Under the pieces are notes generated by a model. The model was not told the DNA's origin. It was given only the letters and a program-made list of their open reading frames with translations, and did no database searches. A stretch of 64,000 nucleotides of DNA from NCBI GenBank assembly GCA_963969395.1, contig OZ017804.1:6014001-6078000 (forward strand), written 5' to 3'. The translations under genes and the position numbers were made by a program. Below are positions 48,958-61,265 of the stretch, in pieces. The first letter of the stretch is position 1. Each line of letters starts with the position of its first letter. The DNA is from Pseudoscleropodium purum (Eukaryota; Streptophyta; Bryopsida; Hypnales; Brachytheciaceae).

Positions 48958-50900
48958 AGTCATTAACATCTCGTATTGCGATGGAGAAATACACCCGAAG
49001 TAACGACGGGGCTAATGCCAAAGCATGTTGCAGACGGGGTGAAGGACTCGACCCCACCAGAGCTTGCAGTGCAGCTGCCATCCCTGGAAAGGACCAATGA
49101 CGTTCCTGCGGAAATTTCCAAAGTAAGATCACCAGCTTCCAGACGACTTCCTTGGGATGACAAAATCACAGAAAAGTAGCTGTTGCTCATGCACACAGAA
49201 ATCTCTATCAAAACTAAAAAACTCTCCAAACGATACTTCCGCGCCAATTAAAACTCAACAGGCGGCAGCCAGTGGCATTCAGCAGAAATGAACATAAAAC
49301 GTGACATTGGTGCAAAAGATAAACTGTACCGCTAGGCCTTCGTTCTCGTCCTTAAGGAGATCTGCAAATAAGGCTTCAGTTTCATCTTTCGAACTTCCAC
49401 GACCACCATTCGCAGCATCACCCTGACTGTCCGCTATTATAGAACCCGTATATGCCTCGTCCATCAATGCCAACAAAGCCTGAAAACAGAGAAAAGAGTA
49501 TAAACGAAGTGGAGAGATAATACGCCGCAATAGATAGATACAGCCCTAAGAGGAACACCGAGAGCTCTAGAAAAGCAATCAATATTCATCTGATTCATCA
49601 ATACACAATTGAGAGTCCATGCAGCCAATAATCACTCGAGAGCGAAGGTGGCCAAGGGACATGCCTCAGGCGCGGGGCTCTTTTTACTGCCACTAGTAGT
49701 CCCTGGAGCAGCTCCAGAACTGGTCTGCAAATTTTCCAGTGCTAACACCAAGGCTGCATATTCCAAGCAACAAAAGGTTACGAGAAGATTCTAAATCTTA
49801 ATATAGACAATTTGGATACATCACAGTGAATGCACAAGTCTAGAAAAAAGGAATATGACTAGAGAAAGAGATAGAAGCAATTCCTGAGGATGAATACGAA
49901 ACAAATGATTCTAACGCGAGCCACAAAACATAGCACGAGCTCAATATCTTGCACAAAAAGAGAAGCTAGATTTCTGCTCTTGGCTCAACGCTGATTCATT
50001 CCAAAGATGTTCAGTTCCTCGAAAATGTTATCTCAGTTCACCGATAAGGGGTTCGAAAGAGCCCTACCAGGAGAAGCATTCCGGTGCTTGTTTCTGAGTG
50101 GACGAGGACCCCGAGCACCGGCTGAAGATTTTCGTCAAATGCAGGTACACCCTCGCCATTAAATCACCATTTTGCTCTCCCTTAAAACACAGTTGTTGCA
50201 GATTTTTCACCTGGTCCGCGAATCACCGAAAAAGATTACGACTGGAACGAAGCTTCCAATCGAACAATTTGCAGCGTAATGTTGTCCAAACCCTAATTTC
50301 TAGAACACAGATCGCGGTCCTTTCTCAAATACAGAAGTCGAAACATCGCAGATTCCCGATCCTCAACTTAGCAACAAAAACAATACGTCTTCACAAAGCT
50401 CAACATACACAATTCGGAAACGTACGAAAACTAGGTTAACGATTCAGGCTATCCCCAGGAATTCCTGGACGCGGAGTTTCACAATACGTAGAGGTGCGGC
50501 GTCTGTAGTAATGAATCCAACCGAATTAAGTACAGATGAACCAATTTACAGCATAATGGTGTCCTAACCCTAATTTCTAAAAGATGCGATAATTTCTGAA
50601 ACTCAAAAGTGAAAACATCGCAGATTCCCGATACTAAGAAACAATGTGCATCTTCACATATCACAGCATACACAATTCGGATTTTTCTGAAAAGTAGGTC
50701 ACCGACTCACCGATCTGGCTCTTCCCAGAAATTCTTGGACATATAGTTTCACAATAGGTAGAGATGCGACGCATACAGCTTGCTTGCAGCACGGTGGTGT
50801 CGTCGGCAGAGGCCGATCCGGTCGTACCGCGCACAGAATGCGACAGCAAGCGCAACCACATGGACCAGTTGCGATCATCGCCATTACCACCCTCCAACAT
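48958..50900 (-). pseudogene. partial, rearranged AP5Z1 copy
   Basis: Contains counterparts of AP5Z1 exon 9 (49105-48958), exon 8 (49479-49330), exon 7 (49753-49665), exon 2 (about 50215-50073) and exon 1 (50900-50777). Exons 3-6 and 10-16 are missing. Exon 2 has a one-base deletion at the A-run in the Thr-Gln-Lys-Thr region. Exon 1 has four extra bases (CAAG) just before the splice donor. Intron 1 contains a tandem duplication (about 50281-50505 and 50553-50781). Exons 7-9 and their introns look identical to the functional gene over about 815 bp. Homology ends near 51036. It cannot encode AP-5 zeta. Confidence 0.85.
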
Positions 50901-51039
50901 TGCTTCTGCTACTCCTTCTCTGCGTCCCTTCTCACCTCCAATCCTTACAATCTCCAGTCCATACCCTCCACCACCTCCAAAGATCATCAAATGGGAACCC
51001 TAAATCTTGAGTGCTCATTTCAGAACCTGTGGGTGTTTT

Positions 51040-51955
51040 TGTCCATGATAGCAATGAATCCTTAGAAAAGGTCTGTAGAAAGTGTGATCCGACTAAGCCT
51101 CCAAGCAAAGGATTCCTTGGATTTAATACTATTCTGAGGTGTTGCGGCGTGATAGACTGCGCATACATCATAAACTACCAAATCTCAAAACCAATCGGTA
51201 TTGTAAAAGTTATATCACATAAAAGTTATATCACATAATTCAAAAAAATAAATTCAAAAGAGTGTCTATAGACACTGAAGAGACCACGTACCACTTTATC
51301 CTAAGCCTTCAATTCATCAACAAAAAATGCTTTTTCCCAATCTAGCAACACCTTCAACTCACAACTAAAGAGAGCAACTAACCCCTCATAATAAAATGAT
51401 TGCCTAGTCTTCATTCTTGGTTGTCTTCTAGTGCACCTAAGGTTTTTAGGAAAGTTAACATCAAGATCTCCCATCTCCCAAAAATTTAATTCTATTGTCT
51501 TCATGATTCTTTAGATATCGTTCTTCGAAGTTGGTAGTCTTGATTGCACTTGGAAGCCAAAACCCTCAGAGTAGAACGTACACTATGGCTTCATATTTGC
51601 TTCAAATTTTTAGCTTTTTGGAGAGCTTACAACCCAATCTACAACTGCTTTAATTTCTTGAAGTTAACAATTTCCCTACTAGATTTAATTCTCTAAAGGT
51701 GCCCCAAAGAAAAAGTTAAAATTTCATAAGAAGTTGTGTGCTATGGACTTCTAAAGGTAGAAGTAAAACTCCATCACAATCCATATTCACTTAAAAAAAG
51801 ACTCATGTTGTGTAATGAAATGCTTTGAATACTTGTAGATAGTCTGATAGGTGGTAAATTTTGGTTCTATTTTGTACAAATCGGAGTGTAATTTGCAGTT
51901 GGTTGCAAGCAGTTGGTTAATTGAGAGTGCTATTTGGTTGTTTTAGAGCATTGAA
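51040..51955. other. intergenic, no gene
   Basis: AT-rich; a short direct repeat (AAAAGTTATATCACATAA twice at 51207-51238). Nothing coding supported. Confidence 0.35.
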
Positions 51956-51959
51956 TGGT

Positions 51960-53070
51960 GTCCAATTTGGAGTAGAATGGGTCAATTAGTGTGGTTTGAA
52001 GTCCAAGTCGGAAGTTTGGTCATGGTTGGTTGATGGTCTGCTTACCTATTAGGATGCTGTTTGATGAGTCCGAGTTGGCAAGTCGGGAAGTATGAGGGGT
52101 CCAAGTTGGAATGTCAGTTGTTCCAGTTGAAGCTGCCGAGTTGGTTGGGCAGTAGCGTCGTCTTCCCTAGTTCCTATTTGGGTCGTTTTTGGCGTTCAAT
52201 TCTTTTTACCCACTGTCGAGCGAAGTTCAGTGCGAGTCCCAATCGGTGAAGGCTGCGTGTGTTTTCGTTTTCTTGTGTTTGAATGTGTGATTCCAAGTTG
52301 GGAATTGTGTTTGTGTTAGTTGACATTGATTCAAGGTCGAATTAGTTTCGATGTGAGTCTGTGTTTGAGTCCAAGTCGGGATGTTTGTTAGCTAGTGAAT
52401 GGCAATGTGATGTGCAGATATGAAGTTGAAGAATTTTCCTAATCGGGAGTTGATTTGGGAGAGTGAAGCGCTGATGGTTAAATTTGTGGAAGTCTGAGCG
52501 TGGAGGAATGATATCTAGAATTATGTGATAGTCCAAGTTGGTGCAGAGATTTATATTAGTCGGATTTGGACGAGTAGTTGTACTGAGTTGTTGGATCCTA
52601 TTCGGGAAAATCTGTGCAGAAGTGTTGAATCCTTAGTTGAATGATAGGATCCCATTTGGGGAGTTGAAGAGCCTAAGCGTAGCAAAGCAGTTTAGCGTAA
52701 TACTTACAATTTGTAATGGTGATTTTGTTTGCCAATTTGGCATGATGAATATAACGGAATTATTTTCTAAGTTGTCTCTTTGTTATGAATGTCAATGTAG
52801 TAAACTGGAGCAACCAAGTTGTGAATCTGATGAGTAAATTATATTGTGTATTGATATGCATATTGTTGAACAATGAAGAGTGTATGGTCAAAACCAATCT
52901 GGAGTGTTGTTTAGAGTTTGGATGTTATCAATTGCCGAGTTGGTATGGTGGGTGAGAGGTCTGTAAACCAAATCAGGACTAGACTATCCTGCGACAGTGT
53001 TGTGACAATCCAGTAATCCGAATCGGAAGCAGGTGGCCCCAGTGCCTGGTAGAATTCCAAGTTGGAAAGA
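51960..53070. repeat. cluster of about 17 short near-palindromes (CCRANTYGG type)
   Basis: The motif CCAAGTTGG / CCAAGTCGG / CCGAGTTGG / CCAATTTGG / CCGAATCGG recurs roughly every 50-100 bp (e.g. 51962, 52002, 52070, 52100, 52136, 52240, 52292, 52371, 52532, 52732, 52936, 53019, 53057). The flanking sequence between occurrences is not itself repeated in tandem. G-rich on the plus strand and less AT-rich than its surroundings. It may be part of an unrecognised retroelement LTR or a regulatory array. Confidence 0.5.
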
Positions 53071-53475
53071 TTAAGGACCAAATTGCTGAAAGATAAAGAA
53101 AAATAAAAGATTATTAAGGGAAAGATAAAGATTGAAGGAATTCAAGATGGATAAATAAGATAATTAAAGAGATAATTTGGGAGCATTTCTTACCTTTGTG
53201 GCCATTAAGAGTGGAGGGCCAAATTTTGGAATTAGTTATACCATGTGAGGAAAACATAGAAGTAAAAAAAGATTAAGGAATTATGTTTTCTTTAAAGTAT
53301 TCTATGATTGCAATGACTCATTAGGAATTAACTTAGATTCGATTAGAAACAATCCTATTTAAGTAGCCTCCTCCAGAACGAACTATACTAGTTGGGTAAA
53401 TCCAAATTAGGTTCCAACATCCTTCTACAATACTACTTAGACAATCATAATTGATTTGTTTACCTCAAAATGCAC
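53071..53475. other. intergenic, purine-rich stretch
   Basis: An A/G-rich tract (53090-53180, AAAGATAAAGA-type repeats) follows the near-palindrome cluster. No gene. Confidence 0.35.
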
Positions 53476-54131
53476 TTAACTCCTAAATGCCCAAGGCACC
53501 AAAATATAGTGTTTGCAAAACTTTGAAGTTAAATAAAACTTAACCAAATTTCTATTTTCAGTGGTTTATGTTTTTGAAATGTTCTTCTTGAAGTCTAATC
53601 TTAGCATCAAAAATCCGATCTTGAAAATAAATTATAGTGACTTTTCTATTCAAGATTTTGTACAAAGGTACCCATAGTAATCTTGACTTCCTGTAGTGTT
53701 AAGAGCTCTTGGAAATGAGCCTCAAATACACTAGATCTTGGAGAAAAAATCACATTCAAAATCCATTCGAAAAAATTGTAGAATATATTTTAGGAAGCCA
53801 TAAATTGACTGGGGTTATACATATTAGGCCCTTTAACCTTATATTTTTTTTGGTCACCAACTATTTAGATTTGACTTGTGAAAAGAGGATTGAAAGACAT
53901 TGCATCACTTTTGCAATTTTAAAACCCTCAAGGTCAAACATTATAATCTTTCACTCTGTAAGTGATATTGTTGTGTTTTCTTTTCCTATGAGAACTCTAA
54001 CATGTCTAGTTTGAATTTGTACGGTTACAAATCCAAAAAAATTGATACAACATATGAAAATGTTGACATTTTGTTCAATTTAGTGCAAATTCCAAGAAGC
54101 TCAAAATAGGCCTTGGGCATTTAGAGGTTAA
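53476..54131 (+). mobile_element. TTAA-flanked element E3 (656 bp)
   Basis: Left end TTAACTCCTAAATGCCCAAG and inverted right end TTAACCTCTAAATGCCCAAG are nearly identical, each beginning with TTAA. The whole element aligns to the two ends of E4 (20917-21098 and 22950-23442, reversed). The 101-codon frame inside is not conserved in E4 and is not a gene. Confidence 0.7.
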
Positions 54132-55090
54132 ATAACTACATATTTGGCTATATATAATGCCATGAAAACATCATATTTAGAAAATGGACTTAAAAGATTT
54201 GTCAAGTTTCTAATGCTATCCAAGAATCACCTTGTGTAAGGAATGATTGCACAAATGAATTGCCAACATCTAAATTAGAAAATATCGTGAGTACTATTAC
54301 TACTCTTGATTTAGATAGAGTGATTGAATTTGTTGAATTTCTTGCTTATGTGTTTGTTTCTTAGGTCATTTATAGAAGACATGATACCTTAAAGACAAGG
54401 CTTTGTTGGAGGCTCTAATCGTGACAATATTTGAAGTAGTAATGACTAAATTTGTAATGCAAAAGAAGGCTACATTGAGGTGTAATAGTGAAAATAGCGT
54501 AGTACAGGATGAATTATAGAGGAATGTGAGGAACATGAGAGAATTTAGGGAGGAATGTTAATTTTGAGGATTTTCAAGGGACTAGTGTATCAATGTTTTA
54601 TAATTGTAAGGAATAGAAGACTAAAGTTGGAGGTGAATTTAGGTATGACAAATTGAAGCCCTTTTTTTTCAAGTTAGGTGAAATTAGTATTTTTCTTCAA
54701 TTTAAGACTCTCAAATTTTATGATTGATATATTTTGAAAATTATTTGCATCCTCTTAGTAACTAGCAAAATTTCTTATTTATGTTTAATTAATCTTTCAC
54801 ATGACTAAATTTGGACATGTATAATTTTTTTTCATTAATATATTTTTTTCATTAAATTTCTTTTATGTTAACATAATTATTAACATTGAAATAATTTTTG
54901 TACATTAATTTTAACGTATAATTTTTTTAAATAATCCTCAACAAAGGCTTTTTTTTCTTGAGATTTATTAATATATTGATGAATACCTACAAATATCTTA
55001 TTAATTGTATGTAACAACTAATTGACAATTGCTCTAAGGATTAAGTCTTAAAAGTTATTTGCTACGAGTCTTAGGATTATTTAGGATTAT
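54132..55090. other. AT-rich intergenic, no gene
   Basis: No supportable feature. Confidence 0.35.
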
Positions 55091-55094
55091 CATT

Positions 55095-55600
55095 ACCATT
55101 TTAGGCATGTTGTGTCATTCAAATGCAAAGTAGCATTTTGGTTTCATAATAATTTTTTTTTTCTGTAATTGACATTGCCCTAATATGAGTATAACACTCT
55201 AAATCATAGAATGAGCAAGCTCATAAATAAAGCTTGATTTTGTGTGCTAAATGAATTTCCACATTTTTTAATTAATGATCACTATATGAAAAGGCAACAT
55301 CCTAAATCATAGGATGAAGAAGTTGAGTGAGAGGGTGATAATGCCTAACAAATTTCATTCCATTCAAATGTGTTTAGGTATGATGATTCTTAATTTTAAC
55401 TTTCAATAGTAGAAAATTTGGCTACTATATGTACTTTGGATTTTCTTTTTATATGATTAATGTTGCCTTGTCACATAAAGGTGACATCCTAAATTGTGAA
55501 AATGTTATGATGAGGACTTTGAGTGTAAGAATGATAATGCCTCAGATGATGACCACATGTGTGAAAAACATTCAAATGTATTTGGGTATGACGGCCATAT
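55095..55600 (+). repeat. degenerate tandem repeat, about 190-bp unit
   Basis: Blocks 'ACATCCTAAAT.ATAGGATGA.GAAGTTGAGTG...GATAATGCCT', 'CATTCAAATGTGTTTAGGTATGA' and 'TTTCTTTTTATATGATTAATGTTGCC' recur two to three times between 55.1 and 55.6 kb with about 190-bp spacing. Confidence 0.45.
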
Positions 55601-57500
55601 CTACTTGCTTGTTTTCAAAACAATATTAGTATTTGGAAAGATTTATATTAGGTCTATTTGAGAGCTCATATATGCTTCAATTTCAGAATTGTGTGAATTC
55701 ATAGGCACATCTTATTATAGCTAGCTACATCAATAGGGTTTATAGAATTGTTCTTAAGATTGTAGTAGGTTTAGACTTATAGTTCAATTTTGATTGTTGC
55801 AGTTGTAATAGAAGGGATTTAAGAGCTCGTGTTTTATAATAGTGTTTAAGAAACTGCTCTTTTGAATGCACAATCTTTATTTTGAAGGTTCTCAAAGTCT
55901 TTAGTTTTGTAAGATTTTCTTATAATAAAGTTGCATCACATTCTTGAAAATGCTCTTCTTTTAATGATGGTGAAGTTCACAGTGAGAATCACATGCGTAT
56001 AATTGTTGTATATGGGTGCAAATGTAAACTTAGCTTCACTTTACATAATTTTCAACTTGTGTCTTGTGAATCGGTGTTGGTGCTAAGTAACTAAAGATTG
56101 TATTGAGTATCTTGCCCTCTACCTTGCTATATAGGATTTGGAGCAACTTCAAGGGTCTAGATGGTCCACCAATGCTAAATTTTTGCACATGAAAATTTGA
56201 CTTAGTTACAGCACGTTTTAACAAGTCTCAAATCACAATTGTTTTTGTACTCCATTATATCCAAGATACATCAATGAACTCCAAGACATTTTCGAGGATC
56301 ATGGGTCCTATAAGCTATGGGAGCTTGACAACACACACTTTCACCTCCACATTTGTTTTACCTCACACATGTTGTAATAGTATACTAATTCATTGTGAAT
56401 CAAGAAAATATAAAGAATTTGTGAATTTCGTCAAATTGAATTATTGACTCTTAAGGATTTTGTAAATGTTCACTATAAATTTGAGGATGTCTAATAATAT
56501 AGTGTAGCAATTACTTTTTTGTAGTACTTTGAAGTTTTGAGATTAACTCATTTTTTTATAAATGTTTAAAAAATGAAAGCCTATCAATGGAATGTATTGA
56601 TTTTTGTGTTGAAGTTTAGTTTTGGTTTTCTTTCTACTTTGTGAAGTTTGGAATGCATGGTGTTGTATTGTTTTGTATTCAAGCCTTCAACAATAGCCTT
56701 TGTTGTTTTGTATTAACTGTATTGTTTTGGAATTCATCAAATCATAATTTGTTTGCTATATGAATTCAATTATAGATTCTTTTTGCAAATTTGCACCTTT
56801 TTTCCTATGGATTTTATTTTATATATTTAATGTATTGAAAATTTTAATTTGAACTATTTCAATACTTGAGTTATAGCAACTTTGAAGATTTAGTCCCAAT
56901 TCTAATTGTTTCTTGCAATTCTAACTCTTTCATTTCTTTCATTTGAACTTCTAAATGTCAACCCTTTTCTGTGTGATATAAAGAATGTTTTTTAAATTTT
57001 TTAAGAATCTACAATGTATTGAAAAATTGACTTAAGCCATATGCAATGAATTACAATATATACATGAATACCCTAAGTTCATTGACCAAAATGTGAATAT
57101 TTTTTAACAATGAAGTTATTTTAAAATTGCACCCCTACAAAAATAGAATTCTAAATGAACAAAGTCATACCCTTAGAAAGGAGTTGTAAATAAACCAAAC
57201 TATATTTTAAGAATTGAACCTCAATGAAATAATTCATATATACATACATTTGAGCAAAAGCAATTGCATTGACTTATTCATACAATCAATGAATTTGATC
57301 AAACAACACATTGAATGACCTATTATAGAATTATAAGTAGTCAAAATTTTTTTGCAATTTTTGATTTTTCAAAAATGTGGTACCAATGAAAGATAGTGTA
57401 GCACTTTATCATACACTTGATAAAGATATTTAAAGAATCAAAAAATGATAGGGATATATTATGTATAAAATATTTTATTTAAAAAAAAAATATGACAAAA
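55601..57500. other. AT-rich intergenic, no gene
   Basis: Only frames below 65 codons; nothing recognised. Confidence 0.35.
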
Positions 57501-57504
57501 AAGA

Positions 57505-57995
57505 TCAATTTTGTGGCTAAAATATTCTGATTTGTGTGGCGACAAAAATAGAACTTGTGTGGCCAAGAAATTATAACCTTTGTAGCCAAAAAAATTTAAC
57601 CTTTATGACTAAGAAAATATAACATTAAATGTTTTTCAACTTGTGTGAACAGTTGTAAGTTCTTAGAGGTTTCCAAACTATGAGAATTTGGTCTAATAAT
57701 TACTTGACGTGGCATAACGATTGCCACATCAAAAAATAATAAAAATAAAATTTTAAATTTTTTTGAAAAAAATCATATATTTATATTTGTAATTAATTTT
57801 TAATTATTAAAAAATTTTGACAGTTTATAACAAAGAGATTAAGCTTAAAACAACCCTCCCCTTGTTGAAATCTTTTTTAGTGCCTTTATGGCCAAAAAGA
57901 TTAAACCTCTCTTACTAAAAAAATTTTAACTTTGTGAACCCTAAACTTTAACTTCCATGGCTAAAAATTATAATTTAATGGCAAAGCCCCTAAAT
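57505..57995 (+). repeat. 23-bp minisatellite interrupted by an M2 element
   Basis: Units of the type 'TTTGTGTGGCCAAGAAATTATAACC' run from 57511 to about 57625 (five copies), and resume at about 57890-57990 (TTTATGGCCAAAAAGATTAAACC, TTCCATGGCTAAAAATTATAATTT). Between them lies a family M2 element with its core at 57705-57731. Confidence 0.55.
57650..57882 (-). mobile_element. MITE-like element, family M2 (inverted copy)
   Basis: Contains GTTCTTAGAGGTTTCC, the core TGACGTGGCA ... TTGCCACATCA at 57705-57731, an AT-rich palindrome and the segment CTTAAAACAACCCTCC, which is the reverse of the family's left end. Confidence 0.5.
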
Positions 57996-60280
57996 CCTAA
58001 GTGCTACAAATAATTTTGGTTTAAGGTATTTCTTTTTTTCAACTTTTTTGAAAAGAGATTCAAAAATTATAATGCTTTAATAATTTTTGGGAAGATTTAA
58101 ACATCCCATCTTCTTATTTTTCATAATTATATTTATTCTTGATTCTTTTTCTTTTGATGGAGTTTAAATATAATTTCCTAAAATAAAGATTTCATTCCAT
58201 ATTAAACGTAATTTGTATTGCTACATCACCCATTTGTCCTTTAAACCATTGAAGTCATTAATGTTTTCTGAAATTTTGTTCTTTATTTGGTGTTTAATAA
58301 TCCTATATTAATATTCATAAAGTTGTAGTAATAGTAGGTAGGCTCTTATTCTCTTAATGATTTACCCTTTTAAATGTTGAGTGTAACTATGATATGTGGC
58401 TTTTTTTTATGCCTTGGCAAGATCAAATTGCTAGTGAATCATTTTCAAACCATTTGACAAAACAAGGTGAATGTCGTATATGTATATGTTATCACAAATT
58501 ACAAAGCAAATGTTAGTATTATCTTCTTAATGATTAGTTTATTAAAGCTAATCACAATATTGATATTAAATTTTATTAATATATACTGAAGATGATTAAT
58601 AACTAATATTGAATATTGTTAATGAATATTAACACTAATTCAATTTTAGTTATTTATGTTGATTGATATTGATTCAATCTTAGTAATATTAATAGCAACA
58701 TATTATAGTGCTCAACTTATATCTTGTTCAGATTACATTAAGAAGATTGAAATTAAAAACATTAAAGCTTTAATATTATTTTTAATCAAATGATTAGGAC
58801 AGATGGTCGCTTTTGTAAGATTCATTTTTTGTCAATTCTCTACTTTTAACATTCTTTTGCTTGGTGAATTACATACTAAAAACATAACAAATAAGATTAT
58901 TGACACTTTAATTTTAAGACTTGTATGAGTTTTTTGTAAACATACTCTGTATTGCATGACATAATGTTCACCAAAACATTGAATAAACAATGTCTCATTA
59001 AACTATTGAAATTATCAATGTTTTTTGAACATTTAAAAAAAATCATATACTTCATCATCACTTACCACAAATTTATTAAAGTAAACACGTATATTGTTAA
59101 GTTAAAATTTTGTTACATTTTTAACAAGTTTCTTTGAGCTTCACTTCCTTCAAAAAGTTATATAATAAATTTAATATATATTTTCAAAGCTTATTAGATT
59201 CTCCATCAAGAATATTGATTTTAATATTTTTGTAGTTGGCACCATTCAAAGAAATCTTATTTAGCATGCTACTTGAAGATTTAAAAATGTTTATATTTTT
59301 AAATATTTGTACATTTTTGCTATAAGCTCTATATGTAAATAAACTCATTGGATGTCGTTGATAGCTATTATTTGTTAAATTTATTGAAATTTATTTTTGA
59401 TTTTTTAAACAAACATCAATTGGGAGTAAAAGATTTTTATCATATAATTCAATGTATGAAGTATACATATGTATATTATATTCATTTGAATTGTTAAAGT
59501 AAGTTTTGATATGATTGTTGCATGTATACTAAGAATTAGTTTTGCATATATGCATATATTCAACAAATAAGCCACCATTCCAATTTGAGCTAAAACTTTT
59601 GACCACTACTGCCAACATTGTTTTATAAACACTTGTCATAATTGTTTTTATTTGTAGTAAATGCAAGTATGTAATGAATTTGTATCATATTTTAAGTTGC
59701 AAATTACCTTGATAGTTTTCATGTCAGTCAATAAATGCCACTAAACTTGAAATTCACTAATTTTAAGAACCATCATCAATTGGCCAATTGTCCTTTTTTT
59801 AATTTGTAATCAATTGTAGTATTATAATTTGTTGAAGTATTTAATTTAACATTTTGTTTATGAGATAAATATATAATATTTATTTATGAAATAAAAATGA
59901 GACATTACATTCTTAAAGCTTGTTTAAAAAATATTTTTTTAATAGACACAACTCTTTAGCAATGTAGAATCACTACTATTAAATTAGTATTTAATTAATG
60001 TATTTGATACATATTGTATTATGTATTAAATATTCTTACTAATATATTAATTTCATTTTCATTCATTTCAATAAAGATTATAATATGGTTATTCAAAATG
60101 GTCTTCTTTCTCTCCATCAAGTATTTCTCTTTAGTAAAAGTTTGGAGTCTTGCTTGTCTCTTCACAGTTATGCCATACGATCATTCTACTCTTTTTCTTT
60201 TTATTACTAGTTTCAAGTATGATGAAGTATTAACAAGAATTTGAAAGCAATGAAAGGCGTTTGTTTTAAGTCATTAGAGA
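57996..60280. other. very AT-rich intergenic, no gene
   Basis: No coding or terminal-repeat structure supported. Confidence 0.35.
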
Positions 60281-60284
60281 TATA

Positions 60285-60510
60285 TTCAGCCTTTTAAAGA
60301 GTTGTGAGTTCTCAGCAGTTCCCAAACTACAATTTGGCACAGTGATTGCTACGTTTGAAGAGAATGAATTTTTTTTTTGAAATTTTTTTTAAGAACAACC
60401 ATTCACTAAAATTGTAGGGGGGAGGGGAATTGCGGAGAGCACCATCTTGAAATGGCCCTCTCGACCCTCTAAAAATCCTTTGATGCTATTTCTTTCATTG
60501 TTCCCTTTAC
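60285..60510 (-). mobile_element. MITE-like element, family M2 (degraded)
   Basis: Has GAGTTCTCAGCAGTTCCC at one end and, near the other, ATGGCCCTCTCGACCCTCTA, the inverse of the family's left end. The core is degenerate (GGCACAGTGATTGCTACGT). Confidence 0.4.
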
Positions 60511-60589
60511 ACTAAAAAATGTCTAGTTATAAAAAAAAATTTCATTAATTCTTAAAATTAAAAAAAGTTAAAAAAAAATTTCATTAAAA

Positions 60590-60645
60590 ATTAATTAATT
60601 TATATGACGTAGAAGGATCTTGGCTACGTCATACTATTGTAGTAG
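60590..60645. repeat. palindrome ATGACGTAG ... CTACGTCAT
   Basis: Inverted 9-bp arms at 60604 and 60624 around an 11-bp centre. Resembles the core of the M2 elements and may be a fragment of one. Confidence 0.45.
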
Positions 60646-60959
60646 CACAATTTTTTTGTTCTACACAACTTAAAAATTCACGAGCTTCCATTGTTTTTAT
60701 ATGTTTTTGTATTTATTGTTGAAGTTGTTGCGTGGATTGTGTATGTTTATGATTGTATCTTTGACCATATTTGTGTTTTTCATATGCTTGTGCAACATGA
60801 AGTGTAATTGTTTTTTAACGTAGGTTGCATGACAAAGAAATATCTAAGTATGACAATGAAAATTCTATGTTTCAATAAGTTTTTGTGGTGTGCAAGGCAA
60901 AACCTTATACACGTCACTATCGATATTGTATACTCTTTATTGTATTAGGTTGAACCGTT

Positions 60960-61265
60960 ACAAAAAAATTTGGTGGGACTAAAGGCCATTTCAAGCCTAT
61001 TCCCTTGATATTGTTCCTCTAGCAAATCGGGTACAATCGGTGTCAGATTTTTATTTTTTGAAATTTATTTTTGAAAAATTTAGTATGAAAAAAAATTAGA
61101 AATAAGATTGAAATTTTTTTTGAAATTTTTTTGAGACATGATAATCGTTTTGCCATGTCAAACAATAACTGCAAATTATTATGAGGTTGTTCCTCTAATG
61201 TTGGTAGCTTAAGGAACTCATAGCCTTTCAAGAAGGCTAAAAGTTTTTTAATGAGCACCTTATTG
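60960..61265 (+). mobile_element. MITE-like element, family M2
   Basis: Contains GGCCATTTCAAGCCTATTCCC near the left, the core GACATGATAATCGTTTTGCC and ATGTCA at about 61135-61160, and AAGGAACTCATAGCC near the right, in family order. Confidence 0.5.

Noticed and set aside
53709..54014. 101-codon frame in element E3 as a transposase
   Set aside because: Broken in the related E4 copy and lacks any catalytic motif.
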